DNA of 64,000 bases, taken from contig JALHNM010000003.1 in NCBI GenBank assembly GCA_022843485.1, positions 186,001-250,000 on the forward strand, written 5' to 3'. The number at the start of each line of letters is the position of its first letter. Position 1 is the first letter of the stretch. Origin of the DNA: Fimbriimonadaceae bacterium (lineage in GTDB: Bacteria; Armatimonadota; Fimbriimonadia; Fimbriimonadales; Fimbriimonadaceae). The notes under the pieces are model-generated. The model made no database searches. It was not told where the DNA came from and was given only the letters and a program-made list of their open reading frames with translations. A program made the translations under genes and the position numbers. Shown here in pieces: positions 44,733 through 54,164 of the stretch.

Positions 44733-45965
44733 GTGCCGGTCTACGAGTACTCAGCCACAGACGGGAGCGGACGGGTGTTGCGGGGGACCGTGCACGGGGT
44801 GACCCTCGACGCGGCGGCGAAGAGCCTGGCGGCCCAGGGCCTGAGCGTCCAGTCCTTAGGGGTTCTGGAGACCCCCTTCGACCCAGGCCCGAGCGTCGCC
44901 CCCGCTCGCGAGGCCCCTCCAACCGCGCCGCGCAGCGTCCTCGCGACGAACGTGGCCGGCCCCGCCATCGGGACGGTGCCCCTGCCCGACCTGCACTTCT
45001 TCTTCCGCCAACTTGGGACGATGCTCCATGCCGGGATCAACCCCTCGGACGCCCTCGAAACGCTTTCGCGGAACTCAGGGAGCGCCAAGCTGCGGAGTGT
45101 GATCGTCGAGACACGGGAGCACGTGGTCCACGGGCGGCCGATGTCGGTCGGGTTCCAGCGCTACCCCGAGGTCTTCAGCCCGCTCATGGTGAGCATGGTG
45201 CGGGCGGGTGAGGACGGCGGCTTCCTCGACGAGCAGTGTCGGCAGCTGAGCGAGTACATCCAGCGCGACATCGAGCTCCGCAACATGATCCGCCGCGAGA
45301 CGGCGATGCCGAAGATCACGGTGTTCGTCTCGATCCTGATCATCCTGGGCGCGAACAGCATCATCGGCGCCATGGCCCCCGGACGGCCTGGGATCACCCC
45401 GCCGACCGTCATCTGGATCGCGGCCTCAGTGATCGGGGTGGTCTCGTTCCTCTTCGTCCGGTTCGGGCTGCGGATCGCGGGTGTGCGGTATGCGTTCGAC
45501 CGGTTCACTCTGGGCCTCCCGTGGGTCGGGGGGATGATCCTCGGGTTCGCGATGGCGAAGTTCGGGCGGGCGTTCGGAGCGCTCTACCGAGGCGGGGTCC
45601 CGTTGCCACGAGCGGTGGAGCTCGCGGCGGACGCCTGCGGCAACGAGGCGGTACGGGCCCGGGTCTACCCGGCCGCGAAGGCTCTCGAGACGGGGGCCGG
45701 GATCTCGGAGACGTTCGCTTCGACCGGGGCCTTCAGCCCCCTCGTGCTCGATATGGCCCGGACGGGCGAGACGACCGGGAACATGGATCAGATGCTGACG
45801 AAAGTGGCAGAGTTCTACGAGGACGAGGGGCAGACGCAGGCCCAACAATCGGCGAAGATCATCGGCGTCGTCTGCCTGCTGCTGGTCGCCGCGTACGTGG
45901 CCTATATCCTCGTGACGTTCTACGGCGGCTACTTCGGTGGGCTGGGCCGCGCCGTAGAGGGCTGA
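44733..45965 (+). CDS. GspF/PilC-family inner-membrane platform protein, copy 2
   Basis: A 410-residue paralogue of the preceding gene with the same layout. The N-terminus is MPVYEYSATDGSGRVLRGTV; the first T2SSF domain has FFFRQLGTMLHAGINPSDAL and VRAGEDGGFLDEQ, the second FGRAFGALYRGGVPLPRAVE and ARTGETTGNMDQML. Three membrane segments are present. The GTG start is 2 bp after the stop of copy 1. Tandem copies could form a heteromeric platform or serve two machines; the pilin operon at 10-31 kb is a candidate partner. Confidence 0.92.
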   Translation: MPVYEYSATDGSGRVLRGTVHGVTLDAAAKSLAAQGLSVQSLGVLETPFDPGPSVAPAREAPPTAPRSVLATNVAGPAIGTVPLPDLHFFFRQLGTMLHAGINPSDALETLSRNSGSAKLRSVIVETREHVVHGRPMSVGFQRYPEVFSPLMVSMVRAGEDGGFLDEQCRQLSEYIQRDIELRNMIRRETAMPKITVFVSILIILGANSIIGAMAPGRPGITPPTVIWIAASVIGVVSFLFVRFGLRIAGVRYAFDRFTLGLPWVGGMILGFAMAKFGRAFGALYRGGVPLPRAVELAADACGNEAVRARVYPAAKALETGAGISETFASTGAFSPLVLDMARTGETTGNMDQMLTKVAEFYEDEGQTQAQQSAKIIGVVCLLLVAAYVAYILVTFYGGYFGGLGRAVEG

Positions 45966-45969
45966 CGGT

Positions 45970-46443
45970 TCAGCGCCCGATCGGGACGGCGGCCTCGCCC
46001 TGGATGAGGGCCTTCAGCGACTCGGGGTAGCGGTCGAGGGCGGCTTGGGCAGCGGCGTGGGTGTCCGGGATGCCGTGCTCGGCTTCGACCTCGGTCTCGA
46101 CCGTGCCTGCCTCCACTGCTTCCCGGGCCCGGGCGGGGTCGCTCCAGACGGACCGTGCCCAGGTCGCGGCCTCGGCGTCGGGGACCTCGAGGCGGCGGCC
46201 GTTCAGGGCGAGGAACGTGGCGAAGGCGACGAAGGCGGTCGCGTCGTTCCCCTTGTCGAAGGGCCTCATGCTCGGGAAGCTCGCAAGGAGTCGGGCGGCC
46301 TGGCCGACGGGGTCGAGGCTGGACCCGTGGCCGTACTGGGCGAAGGTCGCTTCTTCGAGCCGGTCGTAGCGGTACTTCTGGTTCGCACCGGTGAGCTGGA
46401 GGTTGATCCAGAGGACGTCGGGGACGGTCAAGTACGCGGCCAT
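45970..46443 (-). CDS. Doc/Fic-like protein with a degenerate active-site motif
   Basis: A 157-residue protein resembling Doc (death-on-curing). It begins MAAYLTVPDVLWINLQL like Doc, and residues 60-68 (RPFDKGNDA) occupy the place of the Fic-type motif HxFx(D/E)GN(K/G)R. The catalytic His is Arg60, the metal-binding acid is Lys64, and the final Lys-Arg is Asp67-Ala68. Catalysis by the normal mechanism is therefore unlikely. No Phd-like antitoxin is adjacent. The C-terminal 70 residues are a charged extension. TAGAAT lies nine bases upstream of ATG. Confidence 0.72.
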   Translation of the reverse strand: MAAYLTVPDVLWINLQLTGANQKYRYDRLEEATFAQYGHGSSLDPVGQAARLLASFPSMRPFDKGNDATAFVAFATFLALNGRRLEVPDAEAATWARSVWSDPARAREAVEAGTVETEVEAEHGIPDTHAAAQAALDRYPESLKALIQGEAAVPIGR

Positions 46444-46452
46444 CAGCCCGCT

Positions 46453-46458
46453 ATTCTA
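46453..46458 (-). promoter_or_regulatory. -10-like hexamer TAGAAT before the Doc-like gene
   Basis: TAGAAT ends nine bases before the ATG at 46443, with no Shine-Dalgarno; leaderless type. Confidence 0.5.
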
Positions 46459-46503
46459 GCCCTTCCGCTCGGTCGGCGGGGGCTTTCGAGGGGGCCCAGA
46501 CGG

Positions 46504-46531
46504 CAAAAAGCCCGGCACGATGGCCGGGCTT
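46504..46531 (-). terminator. Intrinsic terminator of the 16S rRNA gene
   Basis: A 9-bp G+C-rich stem (46523-46531 with 46508-46516) and 6-nt loop are followed, on the minus strand, by TTTTT. It lies about 90 bp beyond the 16S 3' end, and no 23S, 5S or tRNA gene comes between. Confidence 0.8.
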
Positions 46532-46622
46532 CTGACTTCAGAGCTCCATTCGGTTGTTGTTTCGCAGCATCGACCTGAGCGTGTCGCGTTTGCCCCAGTG
46601 GGGCTCGCGAGTACTAGCTCTT

Positions 46623-48131
<1,509 letters not shown>

Positions 48132-48454
48132 AAACGTTCTGGTTGTCCCGGGCTAAACCCGAGTCAGGCCGTCTCGTTCGAAGCGTCCCGACCATGAATG
48201 TTCGGGTTCCATCGCCCTCGACCTAGTCGAGGGGTGGAATTCTACGCCAGGCACTAGGCCCGGCGCTTCGTTTCGGCTGCGTCACAACCACCTATGGAGC
48301 TTTCAAGCTGCCGCCCCATGGGTCAGGGGCAAGAGCGATTATAGGCACGGCTTTCCGGCGGATGCAAGGGTCCCGGGCGATTTTCTCGAAAACTGGGCAT
48401 CGAGGCCCACTCGCAGGGCGTCTTGAACCTTTTGGGGGCTCCTCAGGGTCCCGG
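48132..48454 (-). other. rrs leader and promoter region (no gene)
   Basis: This 323-bp stretch between the rhomboid stop and the 16S 5' end contains no convincing ORF. It holds the rrs promoter (48338-48367), an A+T block at 48380-48392 just upstream that may act as an UP element, and a leader of about 200 nt. The leader includes a perfect 8-bp hairpin (48215-48222 with 48226-48233). No boxA was found. Confidence 0.7.
48338..48367 (-). promoter_or_regulatory. 16S rRNA promoter
   Basis: On the minus strand TTGCAT (48362-48367) and a perfect TATAAT (48338-48343) are separated by 18 bp, about 200 bp upstream of the mature 16S end. Confidence 0.75.
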
Positions 48455-49648
48455 TCACCGCTGGGCCGCGATCCGCTGGAGGGCGGCGAGCCGCTCCCGC
48501 ACCTGCCCCTCCATCGGGCTCATCGGCCACCGCCGCGCGTGCTCGGAGTAGAGGTGCCAAGCCCCCGCGTAGTCCTGGAACCACGACTCGCGCAGGAGCG
48601 CCTGCCGGAAGACCGCCGTCTCCACGTCGGACTCGCTCGCGTCGGCGGACGTCCGCACCCGGTCGAGCAGGAGGTTGGCCAATTGGGGCTGTCCCTCCGC
48701 CTCGAGCCGGGTCGCCACCCGGAGCACCGTCCCCGCCGGGGGTCCGGCCCCGGCCATGCACAGGTTCGCAACGACCGAGCCTAACGACTCGACGTCCGCG
48801 GTCGACACCGCCCGGGGCAGCAGTCGCACGACATGGTTCCGGCACTCCGGCGGGATCGCTCCCCGGCGCGCCTCCCCCGCCGCCCAGGCCAGTGCCAGAT
48901 CGACGTTGTCCGGGCTGCGACGTGCCAGGTGCGCCAGGTCGCCGACGGGCAACCCCCGAAAGTCCCCTTCGGCCTCGTGGAGCATCGACTTCGCCTCGCC
49001 CTCGGTCGCGTCGTCGCGCTTGGCTCGGAGCGCGAGGGCCGCGACGAAACCCCCGGCGGCACCGCCGAGGTGCGCCAAATAGGCGACGCCGCCCCCCGTC
49101 GAACCGGCCCCGGCGACCGCGCCGAGGAGGTCGAACCCAAGGTAGTAGAGGGCGACCCCCCAGATTCGCCACTCCCAGGTCCCATAGAACCAGATCCCGA
49201 ACCAGTAGCCGACCGTGAGCCGGGTGAACGGGAACATCCAGATCGCCGCTCCCAGCACGCCCATGATCGCCCCCGAGGCGCCGAGGCTCGGGATGTCCGG
49301 ATGGTTCATCGTCAGGCCTAGGTGCAGGGCGTCGCCGGCCAAGCCCGCCGCGAGGTAGAGGAGCGCGAACTTGAGCGGGCGCAACCGGCCCTCGACCATG
49401 CGGCCCAGAAGGTAGAGGAACCACATGTTCCCGGCGAGGTGGAGGATGTCCCCGTGGAGGAACATCGAGCTGAGGAGCGTTAGCGGGCTCAGGCCCTCGC
49501 GGGTGAGGGCGAACCTCTCGGCCACGTCGTCCCGGACCACGAGCCAATGGGACGTGAGGAAGAAGATGAGGACGTTGGCACCGATGAGCGTCCACGTCAC
49601 GTACGGGACGCTCTCGGGGGCGTTCTTCGTCCTCAGCGGCAGGATCAT
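48455..49648 (-). CDS. Rhomboid-family intramembrane serine protease with C-terminal helical extension
   Basis: Membrane protease of 397 residues. Six or seven membrane segments occupy residues 15-210. The dyad is Ser125 in GASGA and His193 in AHLGGAAGG; HxxxN (H70-N74) is also conserved. A soluble C-terminal part of about 180 residues (helical, TPR-like in feel, not recognised) follows and is not part of the catalytic core. The ATG at 49648 has a Shine-Dalgarno (AGGAG) and a promoter in the short gap to the next gene. Substrates unknown. Confidence 0.92.
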   Translation of the reverse strand: MILPLRTKNAPESVPYVTWTLIGANVLIFFLTSHWLVVRDDVAERFALTREGLSPLTLLSSMFLHGDILHLAGNMWFLYLLGRMVEGRLRPLKFALLYLAAGLAGDALHLGLTMNHPDIPSLGASGAIMGVLGAAIWMFPFTRLTVGYWFGIWFYGTWEWRIWGVALYYLGFDLLGAVAGAGSTGGGVAYLAHLGGAAGGFVAALALRAKRDDATEGEAKSMLHEAEGDFRGLPVGDLAHLARRSPDNVDLALAWAAGEARRGAIPPECRNHVVRLLPRAVSTADVESLGSVVANLCMAGAGPPAGTVLRVATRLEAEGQPQLANLLLDRVRTSADASESDVETAVFRQALLRESWFQDYAGAWHLYSEHARRWPMSPMEGQVRERLAALQRIAAQR

Positions 49649-49664
49649 CGGGGCTCCTGCCCTG

Positions 49665-49694
49665 AGTTTACATCAGCAGCCTTGGAAACGGCAA
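49665..49694 (-). promoter_or_regulatory. Putative promoter of the rhomboid gene
   Basis: On the minus strand TTGCCG (49689-49694) and TAAACT (49665-49670) are separated by 18 bp. A leader of about 10 nt with AGGAG precedes the ATG. Confidence 0.4.
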
Positions 49695-49719
49695 CCTTCC
49701 GGCCGCCGAACCTGGCGAT

Positions 49720-50217
49720 TTACTTGAACTTCGCCGAGGCGACCATCCGGTCGAAGTGGGCGGCCCACTCCTTCTCTGTGTCCGTGCCGGGGATCCGGAC
49801 GCTCAGCGCCAGCAGTCCCTTCTCCGGGTGCTTCACGAGGACGTACCGGCGGTTGGCGAACCCACGCTCGTCCTTCACGGCGAAGGTCGCGGCTTCGAGA
49901 CCGTTCTTGAGCTTGGTGACCGTGTACGGGGTCGGCGTGCCCTCGCTCTCGCGCATGATGAAGTAGAGCGACGTGTCGTACAGGTCGTCCCAACTCGCCC
50001 GGCTCGGCGGGGCGGTCATCACCCCGAGTTCTCCCCCGCCGGTCGGGGCGATCTTGCGCTGGCCCCATCGCGTCTCGGGGGTGACCTTCCAACCCTTGGG
50101 CACTTCGATCGAGTAGGTCTTGGTCTCGACCCGGACGTACCCGTCCTTGAGGTCGACGATCGAATGGTCCGGCTCTGTGGTCTGAGCGAGGACGAGGGGG
50201 AGGATCAGGCTGAGCAC
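49720..50217 (-). CDS. Small exported protein of unknown function
   Basis: A 165-residue protein with a short signal peptide (LSLILPLVLAQ after a GTG start). The mature part begins with TYSIEVPKGWKVTPE, a pattern seen in PsbP/DUF1795-like proteins, followed by alternating strands and an ending EKEWAAHFDRMVASAKFK. The resemblance to the PsbP/Mog1 fold is only by eye. It is divergent from pnuC, and one copy of the inverted repeat lies in the gap between them. Confidence 0.65.
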   Translation of the reverse strand: MLSLILPLVLAQTTEPDHSIVDLKDGYVRVETKTYSIEVPKGWKVTPETRWGQRKIAPTGGGELGVMTAPPSRASWDDLYDTSLYFIMRESEGTPTPYTVTKLKNGLEAATFAVKDERGFANRRYVLVKHPEKGLLALSVRIPGTDTEKEWAAHFDRMVASAKFK

Positions 50218-50303
50218 ACCGGCGTCTACGAGGCTGGGCCCGAGAACGTCGCCGGGAGGCCCGCCGGTGCGGTAGTGTCCCGGCGAGACCGCCCGGCAGG
50301 CGC

Positions 50304-50356
50304 GGGGTCACGGACCCCGGGTCCGGGGAGCGGGTCGCGGACCCGCGCTCCAGGGG
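50304..50356. repeat. Intergenic palindromic repeat, left copy of an inverted pair flanking pnuC
   Basis: This 53-nt element is nearly identical to the reverse complement of 51031-51082: three differences, with an identical 35-nt core. Within it, 7-bp arms GCGGGTC and GACCCGC enclose a GCG loop. Confidence 0.85.
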
Positions 50357-50366
50357 CGCCTGACGT

Positions 50367-51014
50367 ATGAGACCCGTCCCCATCGCCCTCGGCATCCTCC
50401 TCAGCGCCGCCCTCATCGGAGCGTGCGCCGCTCTGCCCGTGCTCAAGACCTCACCGGTCGAGGCGACAGCCTTCGCCCTCGCGGGCTGGTGGATCGTGCT
50501 CCTCGTCCGCCAGAGCCCCTGGAACTGGCTGTTCGCCATCCTCTCGAGCGGCGTGTACCTGGCCGTCTTCCTCCAGAACAGCCTCTTCGCCGACGCTGGC
50601 CTGCAGCTCGTTTACATCGCGTTGAGCATCGCCGGGTGGGTGTGGTGGGTGCGGGGAGGGAAAGAGCGTTCGGAGCTCCCGGTGTCGCGGGCAACCCCGG
50701 CCCTCTGGGTTGTCGCGGGACTTTGCACGGCCCTCTTCACCGTCCTCATCGGCCTGCGCCTCGCGACGATCCCGGGGACGCTCCCCTTCTGGGACCCTTT
50801 CACCACCGCCCTCAGCCTGGTCGGCCAGTACATGCAAGCCCGGAAGGTATACGAGAACTGGTTCCTCTGGATCGCGGCCAACGCGTGCTACGTCGGGGTC
50901 TACCTCTACAAAGGGCTCGAGCTCACCGCCGTCCTCAGCCTGGTCCTCCTCGCCCTCTGCTTCGCCGGCTTGAGAGAATGGCGCCAGGGCCTGCAACCTG
51001 CGGCTTCACATTGA
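50367..51014 (+). CDS. pnuC: Nicotinamide riboside/mononucleotide transporter PnuC family
   Basis: A 215-residue inner-membrane protein with about seven hydrophobic segments. Landmarks are the SPWNWLFAILSSGVYL segment (near residue 50), the QLVYIALSIAGWVWW segment, and QARKVYENWFLWIAAN near the C-terminus, which carries the conserved aromatic substrate-binding residues. PnuC facilitates uptake of nicotinamide riboside for NAD salvage. No NadR-like kinase is adjacent. The gene is bracketed by inverted copies of a 53-nt repeat, the left one ending 10 bp before the ATG. Confidence 0.9.
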   Translation: MRPVPIALGILLSAALIGACAALPVLKTSPVEATAFALAGWWIVLLVRQSPWNWLFAILSSGVYLAVFLQNSLFADAGLQLVYIALSIAGWVWWVRGGKERSELPVSRATPALWVVAGLCTALFTVLIGLRLATIPGTLPFWDPFTTALSLVGQYMQARKVYENWFLWIAANACYVGVYLYKGLELTAVLSLVLLALCFAGLREWRQGLQPAASH

Positions 51015-51030
51015 CCGCGGTTCGGCCAGC

Positions 51031-51082
51031 CCCCGGAGCGCGGGTCCGCGACCCGCTCCCCGGACCCGGAGTCCATGACCCC
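51031..51082. repeat. Intergenic palindromic repeat, right copy of an inverted pair flanking pnuC
   Basis: Inverted counterpart of 50304-50356. It begins 17 bp after the pnuC stop. The hairpin core could also act as a transcription stop. Confidence 0.85.
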
Positions 51083-51132
51083 GTCGGGCGACCCGCACGA
51101 TCGACTGGTCCAAAGTCCATCGACCCCGGTGG

Positions 51133-51138
51133 TAACCT
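51133..51138 (+). promoter_or_regulatory. -10-like hexamer TAACCT before the M42 peptidase gene
   Basis: TANNNT match ending eight bases before ATG 51147; leaderless type. Confidence 0.4.
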
Positions 51139-51146
51139 GAAGGGCG

Positions 51147-52223
51147 ATGCGCGCAGAGTCGCTCGCCTTCTTCAAAGAGATCGTCGATGCCCCGTCCCCG
51201 TCCGGGTTCGAGGTTCCGGCGGCCGAGGCCTACCGTCGCTACACCGGGGCTTTCGCCGACGCCGTCCGGACCGACGTCCACGGGAGCGTCCACGCCGTCC
51301 TTAACCCCGACGCCCCGATGAGGGTCATGCTCGGCGGGCACATGGACGAGATCGGGTTCATCGTCCACTACATCGACGAGAACGGGTTCCTCTACTTCAA
51401 CCAGATCGGCGGGCACGACACGATGGTGCCGATCGGGCAGAGGGTGTGGATCCACAGCGGCGACTCCCGGGTCCCTGGCGTCATCGGGAGGAAACCGATC
51501 CACCTCCAGGAAGACAGCGACAAGAAGCGGCCCGAGCTGTACGACCTCTGGATCGACATCGGCGCGACGAACCGCGAGGAGGCGGCGGCCGCGGTGGAGA
51601 TGGGCTCGCCCGTGACCTATCAATGGGAGTTCGCGCACCTCCTCGGCGACCGCGTCACCGCCCGGGGGCTCGACAACAAGATGGGCGCCTTCATCGTCGC
51701 CGAGGCCCTGCGGCTGCTCAAGGACGAGGGCGGGCTCGACCCGGGCGTCGGGGTTTACGCAGTGGCGACGGTCCAAGAGGAGGTCGGTCTTCGCGGGGCG
51801 AGGACGTCCGCCTACTCGATCGACGCCCACAGCGGCCTCGCCGTCGACGTCGACTTCGCGATCGACCACCCAGGGCTCAGTAAGACCCGGTACGGCGAGA
51901 GCGACATGGGCAAGGGCCCGACGGTCTCCCGAGGCTCGAACATCAACCCGATCGTCTACCGGATGGTCCTCGAGGCGGCGACCAAGGACGGGATCTCGGT
52001 CCAGATCGGGCCGTACGGCGGGGCGAGCGGGACCGACGCGAACGCGATGCAGGTCAGCCGGGGGGGTATGGCGACCGGCCTCGTCGGGGTGCCCATCCGC
52101 TACATGCACACCCCCTGCGAGACGCTCTCACTGAAGGACGTCGAGGACTGCGCCCGCCTGATGGCCGGGTACTGCCGCCTCGTCCGGCCCGACACCGACT
52201 TCACGCCCCGGCCCGGGTTCTAA
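51147..52223 (+). CDS. M42-family metallo-aminopeptidase
   Basis: A 358-residue cytosolic di-zinc peptidase of the type that forms dodecameric tetrahedral shells. Metal ligands are visible: H65 and D67 (GGHMDEIG), bridging D176 (LDNKMG), E211/E212 (QEEVGLRGA), D234 (VDVDFAID) and H321 (MHTPCE). Length is standard. Members trim peptides, often downstream of large proteases such as proteasomes, and a proteasome-like subunit is encoded elsewhere in the window; a functional link is speculation. Confidence 0.94.
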   Translation: MRAESLAFFKEIVDAPSPSGFEVPAAEAYRRYTGAFADAVRTDVHGSVHAVLNPDAPMRVMLGGHMDEIGFIVHYIDENGFLYFNQIGGHDTMVPIGQRVWIHSGDSRVPGVIGRKPIHLQEDSDKKRPELYDLWIDIGATNREEAAAAVEMGSPVTYQWEFAHLLGDRVTARGLDNKMGAFIVAEALRLLKDEGGLDPGVGVYAVATVQEEVGLRGARTSAYSIDAHSGLAVDVDFAIDHPGLSKTRYGESDMGKGPTVSRGSNINPIVYRMVLEAATKDGISVQIGPYGGASGTDANAMQVSRGGMATGLVGVPIRYMHTPCETLSLKDVEDCARLMAGYCRLVRPDTDFTPRPGF

Positions 52224-52277
52224 GGCCCGACTCTTGCTGTCCCCCGGAAGGGACGGCGACCTCTTGCGGGCAAGCTG

Positions 52278-52321
52278 CGGCCTAACAGGCCGTGGACCGG
52301 GGTGCGGGCTCGAAAGCCCGC
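52278..52321. other. Two tandem hairpins between the M42 peptidase and esterase genes
   Basis: Stem 52278-52283/52287-52292 (6 bp, 3-nt loop) and stem 52304-52310/52315-52321 (7 bp, CGAA tetraloop) lie in a 139-bp gap. No T tract follows, so they may be RNA-stability or termination elements. Confidence 0.4.
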
Positions 52322-52349
52322 GCTCTGGGGCCGAACCTCCAGGGCTGGG

Positions 52350-52355
52350 TACAAC
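52350..52355 (+). promoter_or_regulatory. -10-like hexamer TACAAC before the esterase gene
   Basis: TACAAC ends seven bases before ATG 52363, no Shine-Dalgarno; leaderless type. Confidence 0.4.
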
Positions 52356-52362
52356 GGGGCCG

Positions 52363-53142
52363 ATGCGCGCCCTGATCGACCGGCCCTACCCCGTCCATGG
52401 GGGCGACCAGCGGTTCGACCTCTTCTGCCCGGACAGCGACGGCCCCTTGCCCCTCCTTGTGTTCCTTCACGGCGGCGGGTGGGTGAGCGGGTCGAAGGAG
52501 GACTACCGGGACGAGGCGCTCTGGGCGGCCCGCCAAGGGTTCGCCTGTGCGTGCGTCGGCTACCGACTCGCGCCGCTCTACCCGTTCCCGACCCCCGTCG
52601 CCGACGTCCAGCGGTTCTTCCGGTACGTCCAAGGCGAGGCCGGCGCCCTTGGCGTGGACCCCAGCAAGGTCTTAGCGGTCGGCAACAGCGCGGGCGGGCA
52701 CCTCGCCCTGATGGCCGGGCTTTGCCCCGAGCTCCTGGACGGCGACGGCGGGCCCGCGGCCCGAGCGACGGCAACCGTCGCCATCTGCCCGATCACCGAC
52801 CTTCGGGACCCGTTCGAGACCCACCTGCCCGTGGGCCACGCGTTCCTCGAGCAGTTCCTCGGTGTCCCGCTCGCGGAGGCCGGGGAGTCGCTGGGGGCGG
52901 CGAGCCCGGCCGCCTACGCGAGCCACGCGGTCGGCCCGGTCACGCTCCTCCACGGCACCGAGGACGACATCGTGCCGTTCGACCAGAGCGTCCGGCTCGC
53001 CCGGGAGTTCGAGCGGCTTGGGCGCCCCCACCACTTCGTCGCGCTCGAGGGCGAGGCCCACAGCTTCACCCTTCCCGCCTGGGAGGTCGTCCGGGGCGGC
53101 TACATCGACCAAGCCGAGCGGCTTCGCGAGGCGGCCCTGTGA
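52363..53142 (+). CDS. Alpha/beta hydrolase (esterase/lipase, HSL-like)
   Basis: A 259-residue cytosolic hydrolase. The oxyanion motif HGGGW is at 36-40, nucleophile Ser109 lies in VGNSAGG, the acid is in HGTEDDIVPF and the His in GEAHSF. This is the arrangement of the hormone-sensitive-lipase and kynurenine-formamidase-like esterases. ATG 52363 was chosen over upstream in-frame codons because those lie in hairpin-rich non-coding sequence. Its stop overlaps the threonine aldolase start (GTGA), so the two are coupled. Substrate unknown. Confidence 0.9.
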   Translation: MRALIDRPYPVHGGDQRFDLFCPDSDGPLPLLVFLHGGGWVSGSKEDYRDEALWAARQGFACACVGYRLAPLYPFPTPVADVQRFFRYVQGEAGALGVDPSKVLAVGNSAGGHLALMAGLCPELLDGDGGPAARATATVAICPITDLRDPFETHLPVGHAFLEQFLGVPLAEAGESLGAASPAAYASHAVGPVTLLHGTEDDIVPFDQSVRLAREFERLGRPHHFVALEGEAHSFTLPAWEVVRGGYIDQAERLREAAL

Positions 53143-54164
53143 CCGTCGACCTGCGCAGCGACACAGTCACGACCCCGACGCCGGCGATGTACGAGGCGAT
53201 GGCCGCCGCCGAGCTCGGCGACGACGTGCTGGGACACGACCCGACCACCGAGAGACTGGAGGCCCTCGCCGCCGAGACCGTCGGGATGGAGGCCGCCCTG
53301 TTCGTCCCGAGCGGCACCATGGGCAACCAGATCGCGCTCGCCACCCACACCCGGCCCGGGGACAGCGTGCTCTTCGAGGACGACGCCCACATGCTGTTCT
53401 ACGAGGCCGCGGCTCCAGCTGTGTTCGCAGGCGTCCAGGCCCGGACCGTCCCCTCGGACCGGGGCATCGTCGATCCGGAACGCGTCGCCGCCCGGGTCCT
53501 CAAGCGCAGCGAGCACACGCCGGGCACGACCCTGCTCTGCCTCGAGAACACCCACAATCGGGCCGGAGGCAGCGCCACCCCGGTCGCGACGCACGCCCGC
53601 CTCCGCGAGGTCGCCTCCGAAGCTGGGCTCAAGGTCCACCTCGACGGCGCCCGCGTGTTCAACGCCGCCGTGGCCCTCGGCGTCCCCGTCCGCGAGGTGA
53701 CCCGGCACGTCGACACCGTCAACTTCTGCCTCAGCAAAGGCCTGGCCTCGCCGGTCGGGTCCGTCCTGTGCGGCCCGGCCGCCTTCATCGGCGAGGCCCG
53801 GTTCTGGCGCAAGCGGATGGGCGGGGGTCTTCGTCAATCGGGATTGCTCGCCGCGTGCGGGATCGTCTCCCTGACCCAGATGGTCGACCGGCTCGCCGAG
53901 GACCACCGCCGGGCAGCCGCACTCGCCGAGGCGCTGAGCGGGCTCCCCGGGATTCGACCCGTGCCGCCGGAGACGAACATCCTGATGCTAGACCTCGATC
54001 GGCCCGCTTCCGAATGGCAGGGGGCCCTCGAGGAGCGAGGCGTCCGCACCATCCCCGTCGCCCCCCACCGGCTCCGACTCGTGTTCCACAAGGACGTGGA
54101 CGATGAAGGGCTAGAGCAGGCGGGGCGTCATATCCGCGAACTCAGTGACTCCGGCCTCGTCTAG
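53139..54164 (+). CDS. ltaE: Low-specificity L-threonine aldolase family (PLP-dependent)
   Basis: A 341-residue fold-type I PLP enzyme that splits threonine or related beta-hydroxy amino acids to glycine and an aldehyde. It begins TVDLRSDTVTTPTPAM, the family N-terminus, followed by GDDVLGHDPTTERLE and FVPSGTMGNQ. HLDGAR precedes the PLP lysine K200 in NFCLSKGLASPVGS. GTG 53139 overlaps the esterase stop. The last 54 bp run antisense to the 3' end of the convergent nuclease gene. Confidence 0.94.
   Translation: MTVDLRSDTVTTPTPAMYEAMAAAELGDDVLGHDPTTERLEALAAETVGMEAALFVPSGTMGNQIALATHTRPGDSVLFEDDAHMLFYEAAAPAVFAGVQARTVPSDRGIVDPERVAARVLKRSEHTPGTTLLCLENTHNRAGGSATPVATHARLREVASEAGLKVHLDGARVFNAAVALGVPVREVTRHVDTVNFCLSKGLASPVGSVLCGPAAFIGEARFWRKRMGGGLRQSGLLAACGIVSLTQMVDRLAEDHRRAAALAEALSGLPGIRPVPPETNILMLDLDRPASEWQGALEERGVRTIPVAPHRLRLVFHKDVDDEGLEQAGRHIRELSDSGLV

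Noticed and set aside
50270-50366. A possible riboswitch upstream of pnuC
   Set aside because: The structured element is a repeat present in inverted form downstream of the gene as well, which fits a dispersed repeat better than a ligand-binding leader.
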